Below, piece after piece: positions 8,711 through 19,388 of a DNA stretch of 42,695 nt. Positions within the stretch are counted from its first letter, which is position 1. Each line of letters begins with the position of its first letter. The notes beneath the pieces were generated by a model. That model had not been told where the DNA came from. It worked only from the letters and a program-made list of their open reading frames with translations, and did not search any database. The position numbers and the translations under genes are program-made. Source of the stretch: an uncultured Mycoplasmataceae bacterium (GTDB lineage Bacteria > Bacillota_I > Bacilli_A > Mycoplasmatales > Hepatoplasmataceae); assembly GCA_947313745.1 (NCBI GenBank), contig CAMZNG010000003.1:1-42695 (forward strand), given 5' to 3'.

Positions 8711-10385
8711 TACATTTTTAAAAATTAAGAAGTTCTTTTCAGATACAAAGACAAAGGATTTAATTGGTATTTTTCTTTCATTATTTTTTATTATTCTTTT
8801 AATGATAATTTCAATAATGGTTGTTTCAATCCCAAATTCAGATAAAAATAAATTCCTAAAATTTATAGCAATATCTCATTGACAAACAACCATTATTGTA
8901 TGGTTTGTATTATTATCAACAATTATATTATTCTATTACCAACACAAGGGAGATGACCATTTAATAAGAAAGGCTTTTATCTTAGTTGGTATAGGAGGAA
9001 TTATATATGGTCTTCTAACAGGATTATTCTCACCTACACAAGATCAAATTGATTCTGGTGGAACCTGAATACAAGAAACAGAATTATGACTGATGGTTTG
9101 AACAGCGGTGTTTATGGTTGCTATGATACTAATAGTTCCATTCTTTATTTTCTTTACAATTATAAGAACCTTTATAACTTCAAGAGAAAATAAAATAAGT
9201 GCTGAGAATATGATGAAATCATTCTTTTCTATTTGACTAATGCCATTTATAGCAATTACTGTTGCTCTACTTCTTTTCCCATTAATACGACTTATTCCTG
9301 AATTTAAAATCGAAAGTGGAGATTGAGATTTTGGAGATTTTGGATCAGCACTTACAACTCTCCCTGGAATAATTTATTCTGCAATCCCTAGTTCAATAAG
9401 TTTATTCCTTGGTGTAGGAAAGATTCTTGCAATTGTGGTTCTTGCATTATTTATTGGAATTGTGTTAGCAACAATGCACAAAAACAAATACCATAGACAA
9501 TCTGAGGCAGTTATTGTTGCAATTGTTGGTCCTCATAAATTAATATCAAAAATGATTTATCATGTATCTTTATTACTACCTGTAGTAATCGCAACAAGAC
9601 TACCAGTCCTTTTTGATATTAATACTATAGTCAATACTTTTGAGAGTATTGCATTGTTTATGGTTGTGTTTATGATTGGATGATTTATAGTTCTTTCTAT
9701 TGAAATATTAATTATCTTTTTTACAATGAGAAATAAAGATTATAAAAACTTTAGAAGATTTATTAAAGATTATTTCTTTGCTACTTTTATAAAACATGCA
9801 GCAGCTGTAATTATGGAAGATACTATTAGAGAATCAAAAGGATTGGGGGTAAGTGATGATATTGCAAAACTTACTTCAGGGATTTCAACCTCAATGGGTC
9901 AATCAACTTGTGGAGGATTTTATCCTGCAATGATTGCATTGATGACTGCATCAATGATGATGCAATCAAATGGTCAAACACTTGCTGATATTGACATATC
10001 AAATATAATATCGTTTATTGTTATTATGTATGTTGTGATTATGATTACTAACCTTGGGATGACTGGAGTTCCTGGTGCAGATACTGCAGTTATCTTGTCA
10101 GTGCTATCTGGGATTGGCCTTCCCTTTAATTACTTTATGGTTGTGTTTGCTGTTGACGGAATTATAAATCATATCAGGGGAATTGCAAATGCCTTTGGGT
10201 TTGTAGCAGCAAATAACATTGCTGAAAGAGTTATAAATACAAAACATAGAAAAACAATTCATCAAGATGAAGAATTATTCAACGAAGAAGAAATTAAAAT
10301 TAAAGAAGCATTTGATTATGCAACAGAACTTGAGAAAAAGGAAGAAGAACAACGTATGAAATCAAAAGAAAAACATAAGAAATAA
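8703..10385 (+). CDS. dicarboxylate/amino acid:cation symporter (SDF family)
   Basis: 560 aa with several TGA Trp codons. The C-terminal 200 residues hold family hallmarks: SGISTSMGQSTCGGFYPAMI (counterpart of the Ser-rich first re-entrant loop), TNLGMTGVPGADTAVILSVL (second loop) and FAVDGIINHIRGIANAFG (counterpart of the AxDxxxDxxRTxxNVxG helix, with N388-type Asn). The Asp that contacts substrate in glutamate carriers is here part of AVDGIINHIRG. Family members are about 400-450 aa; the extra length is an N-terminal block with four membrane segments and a charged C-terminal tail rich in Glu and Lys. It should import glutamate, aspartate or a related acid using a proton or sodium gradient. 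Start ATG lies inside the previous gene (ATGAATAA overlap). Confidence 0.9.
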
Positions 10386-10437
10386 TCTACTGATTATTTC
10401 TTTAAAAAATATTTTATTCTTTTAAAAACCGATAATT

Positions 10438-10803
10438 TTAATAATCATCTTTAATTTTCATTTCTCCAAATTGTTCAAGAATTCTATTCTCAAATAATCT
10501 ATATATTCTATAACTTAATTCTTCAGAAACTCATATTATATTTGTTGGTTTAGCATTAGCTTCTTTTTGTTCTTTTGTTAAAACATTTTTAGGAAAAACA
10601 ATGTCTCAAATTAAACGTCCTGAACGTCCACTTGGTAATGCCATAAATTTTAATGCAAAATATATTTTGAACATTTGATCTTTATCCATTGTTACTTCAA
10701 CAGTTGTTGAATAAAAATTATTTTCTCTAGAATCATGTCCTTTTATTATTCTCCCTATTTGTACTGTTGATGCGAATAATTCATTTACTTCATTTTTTTT
10801 CAT
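10438..10803 (-). CDS. soluble protein of unknown function
   Basis: 121 aa, with one TGA Trp (10606-10608) plus another near the C-terminus. Sequence runs from MKKNEVNELFAS through IGRIIKGHDSRENNFYS to a C-terminal helix with ELSYRIYRLFENRILEQFG. No membrane segment, no known motif. The listed ATG has no good Shine-Dalgarno sequence. A 14-codon ORF (10808-10852) ends 4 nt before it and follows a -10-like TAAAAT, so that short ORF may serve as a leader or be a split-off N-terminus. Convergent with the symporter gene and divergent from the coiled-coil gene. Confidence 0.75.
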
Positions 10804-10807
10804 ATTT

Positions 10808-10852
10808 TTATTTTAATTTCTTTATCTTTGTTGAAGAAGTTCCTTCTTCCAT
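10808..10852 (-). other. 14-codon upstream ORF containing a 17-nt palindrome
   Basis: Minus-strand ATG at 10850-10852 opens a 14-codon ORF (MEEGTSSTKIKKLK) that ends in TAA 4 nt before the next start. The hairpin GAAGAAG-TTC-CTTCTTC (10833-10849) lies inside it. A TAAAAT (10858-10863) stands 5 nt upstream, in leaderless position. It could be a leader peptide with translational coupling, or the true N-terminus separated by a one-base change. Confidence 0.35.
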
Positions 10853-10970
10853 AGTTAATTTTAGCATATTTTAAATATATTATTTAGGTAATAATTATTA
10901 TTTAAAAAATAGTTTTAACTTTTAATATAATAACTATTTTCTTAAAGTTTATATTGATATAATATATATT

Positions 10971-11729
10971 ATGGAAAGTGATTTTAAAAAAAAATTATTA
11001 AAAAACTTAGAAAAAGATAAAGTTGAAATATTAAAGGAAGCTGAGTTATTAAATAAAGATAATGAAAAAACAGTTAAAGAATATGAAGACTTACTTAAGA
11101 ATGAAAAAGAAAATTTAGAGAAAAATAGAGAGCACTTAAAAGGTCTTTTAAATATATCTAAAAAAGAATATAAACTTAATAAGAAGAATATAAAAGAAGA
11201 AATAAAGAAATATAAAAAAATTATTAATCAAGATGTAATTAATGTTTCAAAAATAAGAACAGACATTGATGAAATTAATAAAAATTCTAAGTCTAATTTA
11301 GATAGTGCTAATAATGATATTGATGAATTATCTTCACATTTATCTATCTATCTAAATGATGTTATAAAACATGATGATTATATTATTGAATCATTAACTA
11401 TTAGCGCTTTAAAAACAAAGATAAAATTAACAATTAAGCAATACGATATTGAAAAGATTCCTTCAAATCCAAGGATAGGAATGTCTATAGGAAGTAATTA
11501 TAAACCTAGGATTTTTGTTTCAAATAATGTAAGAACCAGAACGAAAAAGGTCATAACTAGAAATGAAACTTTTGAAGTTCACCAAAATGATGATCCTGAT
11601 ATAAGACTTGTAGAGATTGCTAACTACTTAGGAATAATTGATCCGTTTAACTTACAAGACTTCTTCTATAACAATTTAAAAAAATATCAAGGTCAACAAT
11701 ATATTAATAATTTTTTTAAGAAAAAATAA
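10971..11729 (+). CDS. coiled-coil protein of unknown function
   Basis: 252 aa. Residues 1-125 are almost entirely Lys/Glu/Asn-rich helix with heptad character (for example LLKNEKENLEKNREHLKGLL), predicted coiled coil. A more globular C-terminal part follows (about 140-252), containing IPSNPRIGMSIGSNYKPRIF and RLVEIANYLGIIDPFNLQDFF. No signal peptide or membrane segment, so it should be cytoplasmic. TATAAT at 10958-10963 is 7 nt before the ATG, a leaderless layout. Its TAA abuts the stop codon of the convergent permease at 11730 with no gap. No family recognised; a structural or cytoskeletal role would be speculation. Confidence 0.85.
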   Translation: MESDFKKKLLKNLEKDKVEILKEAELLNKDNEKTVKEYEDLLKNEKENLEKNREHLKGLLNISKKEYKLNKKNIKEEIKKYKKIINQDVINVSKIRTDIDEINKNSKSNLDSANNDIDELSSHLSIYLNDVIKHDDYIIESLTISALKTKIKLTIKQYDIEKIPSNPRIGMSIGSNYKPRIFVSNNVRTRTKKVITRNETFEVHQNDDPDIRLVEIANYLGIIDPFNLQDFFYNNLKKYQGQQYINNFFKKK

Positions 11730-13310
11730 TTACTCTTGTTCAATATAGAAATATTCATTCTTTATTTTATCTTTTTTCTTAAGTTCATCTTTAGTAAGAG
11801 TATCTCCTTTATTTATCAGTAATAATGATATACCTATGAATAATACAATGAATAATAAAGTAAAGGATAGTTTTAATATATAAGTTGTGTCTACACCACC
11901 TGCGCCTGGTACAAGGATACTATATGCAAAATATACTGTAACTATACTCATAATTATTGTAGTAAATATTGCATAAAATAGGAATCCTTTTTGTTTTTTT
12001 ACTTCTACTTTATTTGTAAATCTATTTATGATTCCTCCAAAAATAACAAGCGTATATGAAGCAAAAGCTCCAACAGTTAATAAATCAGATACAAAGTCAG
12101 AAATTGGAATTACATTGTCTACTGTTCCCGGTGAATTAAATGTAGAGCTTGACGATGGAAGTGAAACAACAAATATTATATTCATTATATTTACTATTAG
12201 AAATCAAAATGATGCTAGGGCAGCTATTGCTAATGTTGAGTTTGGGGTTGCAGAATATTTATTTCTTTTTAAGAATCTCCCATTTGTATCTTTGATTGAA
12301 TTTGTTGCTGATAAATCTGTCATTAGTTTTGAAGTTCCAATTATAGTTCCAGAAACTGCAGTTGTAATTGAAATTGTTATTATTATTGAAAGTAAAGGAG
12401 CAAGTCATGCACTTGTCTTAGAAGAAAACCTTGCATAAATAACATTTTGAATAGAACCATAAGAATGTTGTAAATCATCCTTATCCCCTAGAGCAAAAGT
12501 TGAAATAGAGAATAGTAAGTAAATAGCAGCAACAAACGCTAGACCTATACAAACAGCAACTCTAAATGTATTTTTCTTTTTTGTATCTTTTGATAAAGAT
12601 CCAGCTGATAAGAAACCATCAAAAGAGAATAAGACTGGAGGAATAGAAATTAATAAAACATTCATTGAACTTAAGGAACTTTGTTTTGTAATCCCTTCAT
12701 TAAAATCACTATTAAATATAGGGTTAAGATCTCCAAAATTAAATATCATAATTCCAACAAATAAGATTATTATGAAAAATAATGGTATTGTCTTTATGAT
12801 GGTTCCTGTATTTTGAAATATCTTTCCAGGCTTTGTAAAAAAAGCATTCATTGAAAATAACATAATAAGGAATGCTATTGTTATTCCAATTGTAGTCATT
12901 AATTTATTAATTGGATTATCCATACTATCTAAACTTAATGCTTTCATAAATTCATTTGAACCAAACATTGCTATAACAACTATTGATAATGGTTGATAGA
13001 TCATTGTATAATAATATCCAAGTATTTTTCCTGTCTTTTCACCCAATAGATGTCTTGATCAATTACCTATTGTTGATTGTTCATTTGTAATTTCAGTAAT
13101 TGAAAAAATTTCTAGGAAAGCTAGAATCATTGCCAAAACAATTAAACCACCAATCAATCAAGAAATCATTGAAAGAATAACTGATGAGTTCGTATTATAT
13201 AATATACCATTTTTTACAAAAATACCAGAACCAATTATGATTCCAACAATCATTGCAATCAAAGAAAATAAACCATATCCAGAATCATTTGTGTTATTTT
13301 TTTCTTTCAT
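11730..13310 (-). CDS. APC-superfamily amino acid permease
   Basis: 526 aa with TGA Trp codons. About 12-14 membrane segments. The N-terminus has the family signature: GLFSLIAMIVGIIIGSGIFV (helix 1 with the GSGIF unwound segment), then WLIGGLIVLAMILAFLEI and STIGNWSRHLLGEK. Further motifs: SIPPVLFSFDGFLSAGSLSKD (helix 6 region) and a later FGGIINRFTNKVE. It imports or exchanges an amino acid; the substrate cannot be told. TATAAT at 13319-13324 lies 8 nt before the ATG. It is a paralogue of the permease at 20342-21868, with the same FxFDGFxxAGSLSK and GGIINRFTNKVEV motifs. Confidence 0.92.
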
Positions 13311-13318
13311 TTACCTAT

Positions 13319-13324
13319 ATTATA
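13319..13324 (-). promoter_or_regulatory. -10 box of the APC permease gene
   Basis: TATAAT on the minus strand ends 8 nt before the ATG at 13310; only a weak AGGTAA lies between. The transcript would be nearly leaderless. The upstream gene stops at 13377, so this promoter occupies the short gap between two same-strand genes. Confidence 0.5.
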
Positions 13325-13376
13325 ATTTATATATTTATGTAATAAATAATTTACTTGAATTAATTTTATTTATATA

Positions 13377-15629
13377 CTATTTTTTAATTTTGTTTGTTCA
13401 TTTATCATATTCTTTTTTTGTTGAATAAACATAATGATTTTTTGAAACACTATGTATATCTAATACTGAATATGGAGTTCTATCTACCGTATTCATTTGT
13501 TCAATAATATACTCAGATTCTCTTGTTTTAAATCTTATTTCATCTATATTTTTAATTATGTTTTCTGTATAAGGGTGAATTTTATTTTTTAATATTTTAT
13601 TTCCACTTATTATTTCACATAATTCTCCATCTCTAATTACAACAACAGTATCAGAAATTTTTGAAGCTAATTCAATATCCTTTGTAAGAATTAAAAAAGT
13701 TACTCCATATTTTTCTTTAAATATTCTAAGGATTTTAATCATATCTTCGTTATCTAAAAACTTTTGATCACTAAAGATAATAAACTTTTTTTCTTTAAGA
13801 ATAGATTTTACTAGAAATATTTTTTGCATTTCTGTTTCATCTAACTTTGAAAATAAGGTTGCAGTATGAGATGCATTTAGATTTACCTCATCAAATAAAT
13901 CAAGAACTTTTAATTCCAGTTCAATTTTTAAAAGTTTTCTTTTGTTTTTTGTTTCCTTTATTTGATAAGAAAGATTTTCTTTTTCATTGTTTAAGGTTTC
14001 TATTTTCTTTTTATATTTATCAAGAAAATCTTTCTTTGATGTATTGTTTATTTTATTTTTAATTCTTTCATAAGAATAAGATGAGAATTCAGAAATATAA
14101 GAGTTTTTTATTGCAAGATATAATTCACTACTATCAAGGGATCTCTCGAGTTCATTGATTAGTCTATTGTTTTTTTTGATAAAATCATTATTTATTTGTA
14201 TTCTTTGCTTTAGATTTAATTTGAGCGCCTTAATTTTTTGTTTTTTCTTTCAATTAATAAATGCTACATCAATAATAAGAAGTTTCTTTTTATAGTTTTT
14301 TATTGCGTTGTAAAATTCATTTATATTTAGTTTTGAATGTGATAAAGAAGTTTCAATTACTTTGTTTCTATTTTCTCAAATAACCTCTAATTTTTCTATC
14401 ATTATCTGTTTTTCATATCTAAGAGATAGTCTCTTAAGTTCTCATGTTTTTCTCATAAGGTGAATTTTTTCTTTCTTATCACTCTTATCAACTATTGCTA
14501 ATCTCTCATCAATATCTTTAATGGCTCTTTCATAAAAATATATGTCTTTTGAAATGTCGTTTAATATTTTATCATTTACTTTCCCATAAGTTTTTGTATT
14601 AATTGCTGAGGAATCTGCTTCAATATTATGTAGGAATGCTTTTCAATCCACAAGTTTATGTATATATTTTTCACCAAGAACTTCAGTAAGAAGATCTATC
14701 TTTTCAATTAATAAATCAAAGTTTTCAAAAAATTCTTTTTTCGTATTGATTTCAAGAAAATCCTGGAAGTATGTTTTGAAATCAGTGCTTAATTCAATTC
14801 CGATAAATTCAATTCCTAAAACATGTTTAACAAATCTTCTAGATTGTTTTTTCAACCTATTATAAACAATTTCATTATGATGATTTTTTGAATTAACTTT
14901 ATTCCCTCTTTTTTTAATTTCCTCTTTTTCCTTTAAGAGCATTTTTTTAAGATTGATTATTTCGTCCCCAACTTCTTTTCTTTTTTTATTAATTAATTCT
15001 TTTGAAGAAATATTTATATCATTAATATCAAAGGAATGCTTATGAAGTAATTCTTCTTTATTTTTCTTAAATCTATATACTTTTTTTATGAGTTTGTTTT
15101 TTTCAGAATATATTTTTTCTTGAACAGAAATATATCTATCATTTTCACTTATGTATTTTCTGTAATTTTTTACACGAAGGTTATGTTGGTTATTATAAAA
15201 AGATTTTGGTGAAGAATATATTTTTATATTTTTATTTATTTTTTTAAGTTCATTTTTTAATTTTGTAATTTTTTTTTCATATTCTTTATCCAAAGAATAT
15301 TCATTATTATTATTTTTTATAATGAAGTCTAGGGCTGTTTGCATTGATGAAACATTGTCAAATTCTTTTTGTGAAATTACTGTGGTAATTTTTTTTATTT
15401 GTGAAGAGTTATTTATTCATTCATTATCAAAAGAAAAGATTCCACTTGAAATATTAGCTTCCTTAATAAATGCTTTTCTAAGGATGTTTCTTTCATATTC
15501 ATTCTCTGAAACAATTGAGAGTATTTCTGAATTTTTTATTTCAAAAGAAAGGTCCTTAATTACCCTTTTATATGTATTTGAATATTGACAAAATATTGAT
15601 ACCTTTTTAAAGCTTATATTTTCTTTCAT
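13377..15629 (-). CDS. degenerate OppF-like ABC protein with a large coiled-coil insertion
   Basis: 750 aa. The first 85 residues align with the start of an oligopeptide ABC ATPase (VIKDLSFEIKNSEILSIV), but the Walker A site is gone: SENEYERNI stands where GESGSGKST is expected. Residues about 90-590 are a Lys/Glu-rich coiled coil. The last 160 residues again align with OppD/OppF: FLILTKDIELASKISDTVVV (normally FISHD), then GELCEI and HPYTENII (normally HPYTKALL). Signature LSGGQ is replaced by LDETEMQK, Walker B DEP by SDQ, and the switch His by Lys. It thus should not hydrolyse ATP. Long insertions are known in mycoplasma OppF; loss of every catalytic motif is not usual. Its start lies 1 nt after the stop of the 59-aa membrane protein. 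Confidence 0.85.
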
Positions 15630-15630
15630 A

Positions 15631-15810
15631 TTAGAGAACCGCCAATAGAGTAAATACTAAAATCAAAATAAATATTATTAATAATAAAGAAAATAAGATT
15701 GCAAAAAATAATCTTCTTTGTTGAAAAACTTGTGGGATAAAATTTGGAAACATTATTTCCTTATTAATCATTTTATCAATTGTTGTTGGAAACTTCTTAC
15801 TCTTCTTCAT
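15631..15810 (-). CDS. 59-aa single-pass membrane protein
   Basis: A short gene between the ECF S component (9 nt upstream) and the OppF-like gene (1 nt downstream). It encodes MKKSKKFPTTIDKM, a short amphipathic stretch with FPNFIPQVFQQRR, and one strong C-terminal membrane helix (LLLIIFILILVFTLLAVL). Positive N-terminus suggests it is inside with the helix crossing once. The packing of the three genes implies co-translation and perhaps one complex. No family recognised; it could be an anchor for the cytoplasmic OppF-like protein, which is inference. Confidence 0.7.
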   Translation of the reverse strand: MKKSKKFPTTIDKMINKEIMFPNFIPQVFQQRRLFFAILFSLLLIIFILILVFTLLAVL

Positions 15811-15819
15811 ACTTATATT

Positions 15820-16698
15820 TTAATATAAAACATTGAAATCTAATGCTGTTTTAATAAAGAAATAACTTATTAGTGCTTCTAAGGGGATTACATATGAGGA
15901 ATGAAGGATAAAACTTAGCAATGAAATTAAATAATTTGATGAAAATCCTGCAAAGTATCCTTGGAATGGTGTTACAACTGATCCAAGAGTTCTAGAAATA
16001 ATTGTGGTAACTAACACCAATGAAAACAACAACAGATTTTTTTTATCCTTTTTGTATAAAAAGTAAAAGTAAACAGTTTCTAATAAAATAAATAATATTA
16101 TCGATATTGAAAAAAACATATAATACATTATTATTTTATCATTAGGATCCAATAGAGTTAAGTTGGTAAAGATTGAAACAATCAACATTGAGATTAATGT
16201 CAATAAACAAAAAACGATTGACAACTGAACGATGATTGTTGAAAGTAAAATCTCTTTTCCGTTATCTTTTATTTTTTCATATAAAATTCCAAAGATGCCA
16301 GATATTAATCCAATCATTGGTAAAAGTGTTGATGATAATATTGAATATGATCATCCATGAATCAATACATTAAGAGTATCTGCGGTTCATGCAAAAAATA
16401 TTCCTTCAAGCGGACCATATAAAAAACCTACAGTGATTGGAACAATATAATCTAATGAAATATGAAATTCTGTTCCAATCAAACTTTCTATAAAAGTTAA
16501 TATAAGAGAAATGGAAAGAAAAGTTGCAAAGAAAACAACTTTTTTTATTGTAAATAATTGTTTTTTATCTTTATATAATTTTCAGTAAAGTATTCCAACA
16601 GAAATAATTAGAGAAAGTAAAAATATAGAAAGTATAATTCCTCATATTCCTCATGTCAATGTTGTGTGGTTTGGTGTCGGAGATCATTTAACTATCAT
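15820..16698 (-). CDS. ECF-type transporter substrate-binding (S) component, folate-family-like
   Basis: 292 aa with several TGA Trp codons, which hide its N-terminal half from a standard-code search. An N-terminal helix (about 15-40) precedes a typical S-component core: VVFFATFLSISLILTFI, then ISLDYIVPITVGFLYGPLEG, and FFAWTADTLNVLIHG followed by ILSSTLLPMIGLISGIFG. The 'I-P-I-x-x-G-x-x-x-G-P-x-x-G' loop after helix 2-3 and the A/D-rich helix are typical of folate- and related vitamin S components. Three more long helices follow (about 150-280). S components work with a shared EcfA/A'/T module, not present here. GGGG sequence upstream is a ribosome binding site; start lies 1 nt past the whiA stop. 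Vitamin identity is unproved. Confidence 0.82.
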
Positions 16699-16699
16699 T

Positions 16700-17578
16700 T
16701 TATTTTTCCCCTTTTATAATTATTTTTTTAAATCATGAATTTATTGCTGATTTAGAAATGTCCTTTTTATATTTATAGTTGAATTCCATTTGTAATTCAA
16801 GAAGTGAAAAATCCGGATATTCCATTCTTATTTTTATAATGTTTCTTTGGTCCTCAGAAAGTTCATTTTCTCTCTTGTTTTTATAAATATTTTTAATTGC
16901 ATCGATTTGTTTTTTTGAAGAGACTCTTGTTTTTTCTAAATTATGTTCTTCAATAGATTCCATTTTTTTAAAGGTTGCAACAAAATCTCTTTCAATTCTT
17001 GAGTCCTCAAATATCATTAATGATTGAGAGGCATTAAACGAACTTATTATTGTAGATATATTTGATGCTTTTTTAATATATGTATAGTATCAGTTATTTT
17101 TCATAATAGTTGAACATTTAATTCCAAGTCCATCCAATACTTCTTGAACATCTAAAGAGTGATCCATATTTTTAACTCTAAACTCACAATGATAAAATCT
17201 TGATTTAGGAGAATTTATTCACCCCTTCCCAAGAAATACTCCTGATATAAATGCCTTATTTTCATCAAGAGATTTTAACAAACTATTACTTTTTAACTCT
17301 TTAAATTTAATTGCAAACTCTTTATCATTAATAATATATTTAAGAAGATTTTTAGTTCTTATTGGGGTAATTTTTAGAGAAAAAAAATCCAAGAATAAAG
17401 AATTTATTTTTTTTTCTTCTTCAATTAATGTTGTTTTGAAAATATACTCTTCTTCTTTCTTAGTTTCTATTGTTCTTAAAAAAGAAAAAAATAGAATTTC
17501 CAATTGTCTTTTTGTTCAATTGTATTCTATTATTTCTTTTTTTATAAATGAAGTAAAGGATATTTCACTTATATTCAT
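16700..17578 (-). CDS. whiA: WhiA-family DNA-binding protein
   Basis: 292 aa. The N-terminal part is a degenerate LAGLIDADG homing-endonuclease-like domain, recognisable by AFISGVFLGKGWIN (family: FLRGAFLAGGSV) around residues 110-125. The C-terminal quarter is a helix-turn-helix: YPDFSLLELQMEFNYKYKKDISKSAINSWFKKI, matching the family consensus P-x-x-S-L-x-E-L ... I-S-K-S-x-(V/I)-N. WhiA controls sporulation genes in Streptomyces and division or growth in Firmicutes; in Mycoplasma it is a conserved regulator of unclear targets. The gene sits 1 nt after trxB and 1 nt before the ECF S gene (TAA-A-ATG at both ends), so translation is coupled. Confidence 0.9.
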
Positions 17579-17579
17579 T

Positions 17580-18506
17580 TTATTCTTTTAAAATATATTC
17601 CTTTGCTGATAACGCTGAAATTGTTCCTCCAGAAACTGCTGTTGTGACTTGTTTGAAGGGAACATCTAGTATATCTCCAGAAGCGAATACTCCTGGTATT
17701 TTTGTTTCTCCCTTTTCATTCACAATTAAAAATCCATCATCTTCTAATAGTTTTGTATCCTCTAAAAATTTACTTGCAGGATTTCAACCAATATATGAAA
17801 ATACTCCGCTTACATTGATCTCTTTTTTTTCGTTTGTTTTTTTATCAACAACACTTATTGAATTAATTGATTTCTCATCTCCATTTATTGATACTATATC
17901 TGTATTTGTAATAAGTTCAACATTTTTTAACTCTTTAAGTTTTTCTAATGTTGTTTCCTCAGCCTTAAATGTTGGAAAGTTATTTATTATATAAATTTTA
18001 TTAACAATGTTTGCTGCAAATAAAGATTCTTCTGTTGCTGAATTTCCTCCACCAATAATAGCAATGTCTTTTCCTCTATAAAATGCACCATCACACACCA
18101 CACAAACACTTACTCCTTTTCCAAAGTATTTATTATATCCTGGTATATCTAACTTCTTAGGAGTCATACCTGTAGAAATAATAATTGTTTTAGTAAGAAA
18201 TTTATCTCCATTTTTTAATGTAACTTCTTTTTTATCTTTTGATTCTAAGTTTGAAACAGAACTTACTTCTCCTGTTATTAATTCTGAACCAAATTTCTTT
18301 GCTTGTTCAGTAAAACTCATTGATAATTCATATCCATGTTTTCCTTCAAGACCTGGATAATTATCAATTTGATGAGTATTATTTAATTTTCCTCCTGGGG
18401 CTCCTTTTTCAATTATTATTGTTTTTAATCCTGCTCTTGAAGCATAAATTCCTGATGTTAATCCTGCGGGTCCTCCACCAATTATTACTAAATCTACTTT
18501 TTTCAT
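17580..18506 (-). CDS. trxB: thioredoxin reductase
   Basis: 308 aa, normal length. FAD-binding GGGPAGLTSGIYASRAG at the N-terminus, the redox-active CVVCDGAFYRG (Cys-x-x-Cys) near residue 135, NADPH-binding GGGNSATEE near 155, and C-terminal ASGDILD with PFKQVTTAVSGG for FAD. It reduces thioredoxin with NADPH in the cytoplasm, the main thiol defence in mollicutes. A TGA Trp is used at 17781-17783. The Cys pair sequence is CVVC rather than the common CATC. Lies between lgt (27 nt upstream) and whiA in the hprK run. Confidence 0.96.
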
Positions 18507-18533
18507 TTCTTTCTTCTTTTCCTATTTATAAAA

Positions 18534-19367
18534 TTATACCCAAAATTTTGAAAATCACTTTCATTGAAATTCAATAATAAATGTTGTTCCAATTATTGAA
18601 AATATTATTGCTGCTCAAAACGATGTTAAAATTGGACCTCAATGCATTTGATATGTTGTATCTCTAAAAGGTTCCATAGTAGCTCTGATTATTCCATACA
18701 ACATAATAAACATTGCCCCAAACACGCCTTCTTTTGAAGTTATCCATGTTTTCTTTGAAATAAATATTATTGAATATGCAATCAAGTCTGCAAAAGATTC
18801 ATATAAAAATAATGGTTGTCTATAGTTTCCATTTATGTACATGTTTTTTTTAATGAAGTCTGGTAGGAAACTCAATGATTCTAAGCTAACAGATTCACCA
18901 AAAACTTGATGGTTTGCAAAATTACCTCATCTCCCAATTGCTTGAGATAAAAGCATCGCTGGTAATATAATATCTATTGATTCTTTTCAACTTGTTGTTG
19001 GTGAAATAAATTTCTCATAACAATACAATCATAGAGTTATAAAAAATATAGATCCCATTATGGACCTACCTGTACCAACATTAAAAAACACCAATAAAAC
19101 ATCAAGAAAACCTGAAACATTTTGAAATACTTCAACAGGATTAAATATGATATATCATAGTCTTGCGCCTCAAATTGCAACAATAATCCCTGTAAGTAAA
19201 ATAGTGGTAAATTCTCATTGACCTTTGTCTTTTTTTGTTCATTCAACCCAAGCAAATACAGTTGCAAGCGTAAATCCTGAAACCACTAAAATACCATACC
19301 ATGTAATAGGTATTAATCAAATATGGAAAGCAATTGTAGCTCCTGGCGTATATGAAAATGGTTCCAT
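18534..19367 (-). CDS. lgt: prolipoprotein diacylglyceryl transferase
   Basis: 277 aa integral membrane enzyme that moves diacylglycerol from phosphatidylglycerol to the lipobox cysteine of prolipoproteins. The signature GRWGNFANHQVFG (family GRxGNFxNxE) is at about residues 146-158, with Gln in place of the usual Glu. Other hallmarks: ITWYGILVVSGF in helix 1, the Arg-rich YGIIRATMEPFRD (family R-F-x-x-E-x-x-R) near 235, and HPxxLYE-like QPLFLYE about 195. Several TGA Trp codons. The start ATG at 19367 is the first after an in-frame stop. Located between hprK and trxB, an order common in Firmicutes and mollicutes. Confidence 0.95.
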
Positions 19368-19388
19368 GATTCTATAAATAAAGTTCTA

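Noticed and set aside
7505-10385. Frameshifted single symporter gene
   Set aside because: Both frames are long, each has its own start and stop and the N-terminal region is present twice, so these are two genes.
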